Shown here: piece by piece, positions 30,021 through 33,135 of the stretch
Layout: every line of letters begins with the position of its first letter
Numbering within the stretch: the first letter of the stretch is position 1
From: Hyphomicrobiales bacterium
Lineage (GTDB): Bacteria; Pseudomonadota; Alphaproteobacteria; Rhizobiales; Aestuariivirgaceae
Assembly (NCBI GenBank): GCA_016793355.1
Contig: JAEUMG010000017.1
Span: 1 to 33,135 of the forward strand
Length of the DNA: 33,135 nucleotides
Direction: 5' to 3'
Translations under genes and position numbers: made by a program
The notes under the pieces: generated by a model
The model's database searches: none
The model's input: only the letters and a program-made list of their open reading frames with translations
What the model was told of the DNA's origin: nothing

Positions 30021-32062
30021 TGAACGGTGGTGCCGCCCTCTTCGGCCGATAAGGGCTTTTTCCGCTTGGGATCGATGGTCTCAGGCGGGACGGCGTTGGG
30101 GGTCGCGAAAATCTGGCCGGGATAGATGAGGTCCGGATCGCGGATCTGGCCCTTATTGGCCTCGTAGATCACGGTGTAGGAAATGCCCTTGCCGTAGATC
30201 ACCCGCGAGAGCTTCCACAGATTGTTGCCGGGCTGGATGATAATGCGGCCATTCTTGGGCTGTGACGGCTGGGCCTGGCCGCCGGTTGCGACGGTCGCGC
30301 CGGCGGCATCGGCCGATTTCTGCTCGATCTGCGGCTCGACCGCGGCCGATTGCTCCGTCGCTTCGGCCTGTGCGGCGGGTTCGTCCTGGGCGGCGACAGC
30401 CGGTTCTTCGGTCTTCGCGGCGGGCTGCTCCGCGGCGGTTGCAGGCTGCCCGGTTCCTGCGGCCGGCTCCTCGGCGGCGGTGACGGCGGGCGCGTCGGAC
30501 TTTGCGATCGTCTCGCCCTGTTGCGGTTCGGCGGCTTCCGTATCGGCCTCGATGGCGGGCGCGGCAGTCTCCGGCTTCGGCGCGATTTGCGTATCGGTCG
30601 AAGCGGCGGCCTCGGAGGTCTCCGATGCCGTCGGTTTCGGGGCCTCCGCTTCAGCCACGACCGTGGCCTCGGGCGCCGCCGGAGCGGGCTCCTCGGCCGC
30701 AGCGGTCTTCTGCTGCTCGGGCTGAGCCTCGGGCGCGTTCATGATCTCAGCAACACGGGAAGCCTCTTCGCGTATGAAGGGGAGTTCGACGCGCGACACG
30801 ACCTTGCCCTTGGCATCGATCTGGTCGACGCGCAGCGAGTGCCCGCCCGGCGCAATCTTCTGCGTCCCGGCAAACACCCAGTTTCCGGACTGATCGGCAA
30901 GGGCGTCGCCAACCGCGGCATTGTCGACATAGACACGCACGGCCGAGCCGGGCGCGGCACTGCCGGAGAAAACGATGTCGCCGCTGGAGTTGTAATCGAC
31001 GGCATCGAGAGAAACGGGTGCACCTGGCTTGGCCGCAAGCGTTTCAACAGCAGGCTGTTCGGCGGCGGGCTGTTCGGCGGCCGGTGCCTGTGCCGCGGGT
31101 TCTTCGGTCTTGGCCGGTTCGGTTGCGGGCTCGGCCAAAGCGGTCGTGGTTTCGGGCTCCGCCTCGGGTTGCTTTTCCGCCACCGCAGGCGTCTCATCGC
31201 TGCCTGCCGTAGCGGCCGCCGGAGGCTCCGTCACAGCGGCCGGCGGCTCTGCCGTTTCAGCGCCGGCTTTCGCCTCCGTCCCGGCGGTTGCAGCGGCCTC
31301 GGTGGCCGAATCGGTCCCGGGCGGCGTTGCCTCGGCCGTGGTGGCCGGTTCGGGTTTCTGCAGCACCTGGGTCGGCATGCCGGGCTCAACCAGGGCGACC
31401 ATCGCCTTCTCATTGGGATCGGCCGGGACGACAACGGCGATCGATTGGTCGGACATGATCGTCTGGCCGGACTCGGCGGTCTTCTGCTCCACCGACAATT
31501 CGCTTGGCCCCTTGGGCAAGGGCGCGTCGGTGACCACGACCCAATCGCCTTCCGCATTGGCCTGGGCGGTTCCGACGACCTCGCCATTGCGCTTCAAGGT
31601 CACGTCGGCACCGGGCGTCGCCTGACCGGCCACAAGGGTGCCGCCATCCGACTCAACGCGCACGGTGTCGAAGGTCGGCTTCCCGACGGCAGAATCGGTC
31701 TGCGGCTCGCCTTGCGGCGGCTGATCGGGGGCCTTGGCGGTTTCGGCCGGAGCGGTCTCCGGCGCCGGGGTTTCCGTAACGGCTGACTCTTCAGGCTGGC
31801 CAGACGCGACCTCGGCCGGAGGCGTGGTTTCCGGCGCCGGGGTCTCCGTGCCGGCTGCCTCTTCAGCCTGCGGCGGGGCGGCTTCCGGCTTTTTCTCAGC
31901 GGCCGCGTCGGCCGGCTGCTCGGGGGTGGCAGGCTGGCTCACCGCCGGTTCGGCGGGTTTTTCAGTGACAGTGACAGGCTGGCGCGCGTAGATGATCACG
32001 CCAAGCCCGATTACGGCTGCGACTGCCAAGCCGGTGAATATTGCTACTGGATTATTTTTCAT
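30017..32062 (-). CDS. Envelope protein with Ig-like repeats and C-terminal LysM domain
   Basis: A 681-residue protein. One N-terminal membrane anchor (VAIFTGLAVAAVIGLGVIIYA) is followed by a long region rich in Ala, Pro, Glu and Thr that should be disordered. Two bacterial Ig-like stretches are seen, near 130-215 (GGTLVAGQATPGADVTLKRNG) and near 350-430 (YNSSGDIVFSGSAAPGSAVRVYVD). The last 70 residues hold a LysM domain (IIIQPGNNLWKLSRVIYG to DPDLIYPGQIF) that should bind peptidoglycan. It probably tethers the inner membrane to the wall. The role of the link to the downstream ABC exporter (4-base overlap) is unknown. The Ala/Pro/Glu-rich part creates long spurious ORFs in other frames. Confidence 0.86.
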   Translation of the reverse strand: MKNNPVAIFTGLAVAAVIGLGVIIYARQPVTVTEKPAEPAVSQPATPEQPADAAAEKKPEAAPPQAEEAAGTETPAPETTPPAEVASGQPEESAVTETPAPETAPAETAKAPDQPPQGEPQTDSAVGKPTFDTVRVESDGGTLVAGQATPGADVTLKRNGEVVGTAQANAEGDWVVVTDAPLPKGPSELSVEQKTAESGQTIMSDQSIAVVVPADPNEKAMVALVEPGMPTQVLQKPEPATTAEATPPGTDSATEAAATAGTEAKAGAETAEPPAAVTEPPAAATAGSDETPAVAEKQPEAEPETTTALAEPATEPAKTEEPAAQAPAAEQPAAEQPAVETLAAKPGAPVSLDAVDYNSSGDIVFSGSAAPGSAVRVYVDNAAVGDALADQSGNWVFAGTQKIAPGGHSLRVDQIDAKGKVVSRVELPFIREEASRVAEIMNAPEAQPEQQKTAAAEEPAPAAPEATVVAEAEAPKPTASETSEAAASTDTQIAPKPETAAPAIEADTEAAEPQQGETIAKSDAPAVTAAEEPAAGTGQPATAAEQPAAKTEEPAVAAQDEPAAQAEATEQSAAVEPQIEQKSADAAGATVATGGQAQPSQPKNGRIIIQPGNNLWKLSRVIYGKGISYTVIYEANKGQIRDPDLIYPGQIFATPNAVPPETIDPKRKKPLSAEEGGTTVQ

Positions 32063-32141
32063 GTTCTACCGTCCAAGCCCTGTGTAAACAGCCGCTTTGG
32101 GCGGAAATTTGTCCTTGCCTCCACGACTCCCGGCCCGAACC

Positions 32142-32170
32142 TACATAATGCTGCTTGAAACAATCTGCAA
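32142..32170 (-). promoter_or_regulatory. Candidate promoter of the LysM-exporter operon
   Basis: On the minus strand TTGCAG (complement of 32165-32170) and TATGTA (complement of 32142-32147) are spaced by exactly 17 bases. Each matches only the first three bases of its consensus hexamer (TTG and TAT). The predicted transcript would have a leader of about 70 bases before the ATG at 32060-32062. It lies in the 155-base gap divergent to the LOG-family gene. No better candidate was seen. Confidence 0.35.
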
Positions 32171-32217
32171 ACGCGACCAATTCGAAACGTCACTGCTTTT
32201 GCACCGGAAAGGTAAAG

Positions 32218-32817
32218 ATGAGCCCGAAATACAATCTCTGCGTCTATTGCGGTTCGGGAGAGGGCCGCAATCCCGCTTATGTCGAAGCCGCCCGCGAACT
32301 CGGCCAGGCGCTCGCCGAGGACGGGATCGGCCTCGTCTATGGCGGAGGCAGCCTGGGACTGATGGGCGAGCTGGCGCGCGCCACCCTGGCGGCGGGCGGT
32401 CACGTGACCGGGATCATCCCGGAATTTCTGGTGGTCCGGGAGCGGATGCTGGCGGACGTCAACGAGCTGATCGTCACGGCCAACATGCATGAGCGCAAGA
32501 TGACCATGTTCGAGCGCTCGGACGGGTTCGTGGCCCTGCCCGGCGGCATCGGCACGCTCGAGGAGCTGGTCGAGATCACCACCTGGGCGCAGCTCGACCG
32601 GCACAACAAGCCGATCATCCTGTGCAACATCAATGCTTACTGGGAACCGCTGGTCACCTTGTTCGATCACATGCGGGACGAAAAATTCATCCGCCCGGAA
32701 CTCGAGTTCAAGATGGACGTGGTGAAGTCCGCGGCGGACATCATCCCGGCATTCCGGCACCGGCAGTCAACCAGCCGGGGAAAGGTGCCGCTCGAGCCGG
32801 TGCGCAAGACGCTGTAA
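32218..32817 (+). CDS. LOG family protein (TIGR00730-type Rossmann fold)
   Basis: A 199-residue cytoplasmic protein of the LOG (lysine-decarboxylase-like) family. It has GGGSLGLMG at 42-50 and the signature PGGIGTLEE at 108-116. Plant and bacterial LOG proteins release free cytokinin bases, or adenine-type bases, from nucleoside 5'-monophosphates. The old label 'lysine decarboxylase' is wrong. The frame is open to 32155, but the ATG at 32218-32220 has AAGG about five bases upstream and fits the usual N-terminus (MSPKYNLCVYCGSG). Substrate in this organism is unknown. Confidence 0.92.
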   Translation: MSPKYNLCVYCGSGEGRNPAYVEAARELGQALAEDGIGLVYGGGSLGLMGELARATLAAGGHVTGIIPEFLVVRERMLADVNELIVTANMHERKMTMFERSDGFVALPGGIGTLEELVEITTWAQLDRHNKPIILCNINAYWEPLVTLFDHMRDEKFIRPELEFKMDVVKSAADIIPAFRHRQSTSRGKVPLEPVRKTL

Positions 32818-32892
32818 GGCAATGGCTGCCGGCCAAGCCTGTGGCAGTTGATACTTGGTCCGCCAACGGAGCGTCGTGAGCAAGCTCAGATA

Positions 32893-33052
32893 GTCTCTCC
32901 CCTTCTCGCTTCTGCGGGAGAAGGCGGGCGCCGCTTGAGCGGCGGCCGGATGAGGGGGCGTTTCGACGTGACGGGCGCTTGACACGCGGCAACGCCCCCT
33001 CACCCGCCTCGGGCCTTCGGCCCTCGTCGCCCTCTCCCACGAGGGGAGAGGG
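32893..33052. repeat. Large intergenic palindromic repeat element
   Basis: This non-coding element downstream of the LOG-family gene contains three stem systems. CCTTCTC/GAGAAGG pairs 32901-32907 with 32918-32924. TGAGGGGGCGTT (32951-32962) pairs perfectly with AACGCCCCCTCA (32991-33002). CCCTCTCCC/GGGAGAGGG pairs 33030-33038 with 33044-33052. The ends (CTCTCCCC and GGGGAGAG) are also complementary, so the whole could fold as one big imperfect hairpin. CTCTCCCC...GGGAGAAGG elements of this kind are widespread between genes in alphaproteobacteria. It may double as a transcription end. Confidence 0.7.
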
Positions 33053-33085
33053 GCAAGTATGATGGTGGAGCGCCCATAGAAACAG

Positions 33086-33133
33086 CCCCTCGTCCTCAGA
33101 TGCGCGCGAAGCGCTGATCCGAAGGATGAGGGG
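33086..33133. repeat. Second REP-like inverted repeat at the right edge
   Basis: CCCCTCGTCCT (33086-33096) pairs with AGGATGAGGGG (33123-33133) in 10 of 11 positions, G-T being the single mismatch. The inner part holds a smaller stem (TCAG with CTGA). The window ends two bases later, so more of the element or a third unit may follow. It is separate from the larger element to its left. Confidence 0.65.
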
Positions 33134-33135
33134 TG

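Noticed and set aside
28278-30023. 581-codon plus-strand ORF antisense to the Atm1-like gene
   Set aside because: Same shadow pattern; the minus-strand frame has all ABC motifs.
30350-31786. Gly/Arg-rich plus-strand ORF opposite the LysM protein
   Set aside because: Produced by the repetitive Ala/Pro/Glu codons of the real gene; no start signal or domain.
32218-32817. Lysine decarboxylase
   Set aside because: PGGIGTLEE and GGGSLGLMG identify a LOG-family phosphoribohydrolase; no PLP-binding lysine motif is present.
32893-33135. CRISPR array at the right edge
   Set aside because: Units are inverted rather than direct repeats, differ from each other and have no regular spacers.

Overview
This GC-rich, densely packed window looks like a chromosomal segment of an alphaproteobacterium, most likely Hyphomicrobiales/Rhizobiales. 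The reasons are the psd-pssA pair beside an Atm1-type ABC exporter, the fused DppD-DppF ATPase, the TRAP and polyamine transport genes, and palindromic intergenic repeats of a kind common in that group. I see no tRNA, rRNA, CRISPR array, phage gene or transposase. The taxonomic call is inference; no marker gene is present.

Layout. (1) 1-3274: the 5' end of a minus-strand gene that leaves the window, a ClC chloride channel/exchanger and an L,D-transpeptidase, the last two in an operon. (2) 3400-16792: a polyamine region. It holds a gamma-glutamylputrescine synthetase-like enzyme diverging from a gamma-glutamylputrescine oxidase-like flavoenzyme, then a class III (putrescine) aminotransferase, a PotD/PotF binding protein, the permeases PotB and PotC, the ATPase PotA and an agmatinase. 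A divergent TRAP transporter (dctP, dctM, dctQ) and an SDR dehydrogenase sit between the binding protein and the permeases. (3) 16789-22075: a minus-strand oligopeptide ABC operon in the order oppA, oppB, oppC, oppDF. (4) 22219-24882: a large MMPL/RND protein resembling HpnN. (5) 24958-27710: a Cys/Met-type PLP enzyme, then phosphatidylserine synthase and decarboxylase. (6) 28110-32817: a LysM envelope protein, an Atm1-like ABC exporter and a divergent LOG-family hydrolase. The right end is two intergenic palindromic repeats.

How the genes fit together. PotF/PotBCA would import putrescine or agmatine. Agmatinase would turn agmatine into putrescine. Putrescine could then be degraded by gamma-glutamylation plus oxidation (PuuA/PuuB-like) or by direct transamination (SpuC-like). 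The aldehyde dehydrogenase and gamma-glutamyl-GABA hydrolase needed to finish the pathway are not in the window. Psd and PssA together convert CDP-diacylglycerol to phosphatidylethanolamine.

The most interesting signals are regulatory: a 24-bp palindrome before the aminotransferase, nested inverted repeats inside the 83-bp PuuA/PuuB divergent promoter, dyads before oppA and in the dctQ/SDR gap, a hairpin between oppA and oppB, and a 400-bp hairpin-rich gap upstream of psd with a TATAAT box facing psd. I found nothing that clearly amounts to a wholly new multi-gene system.
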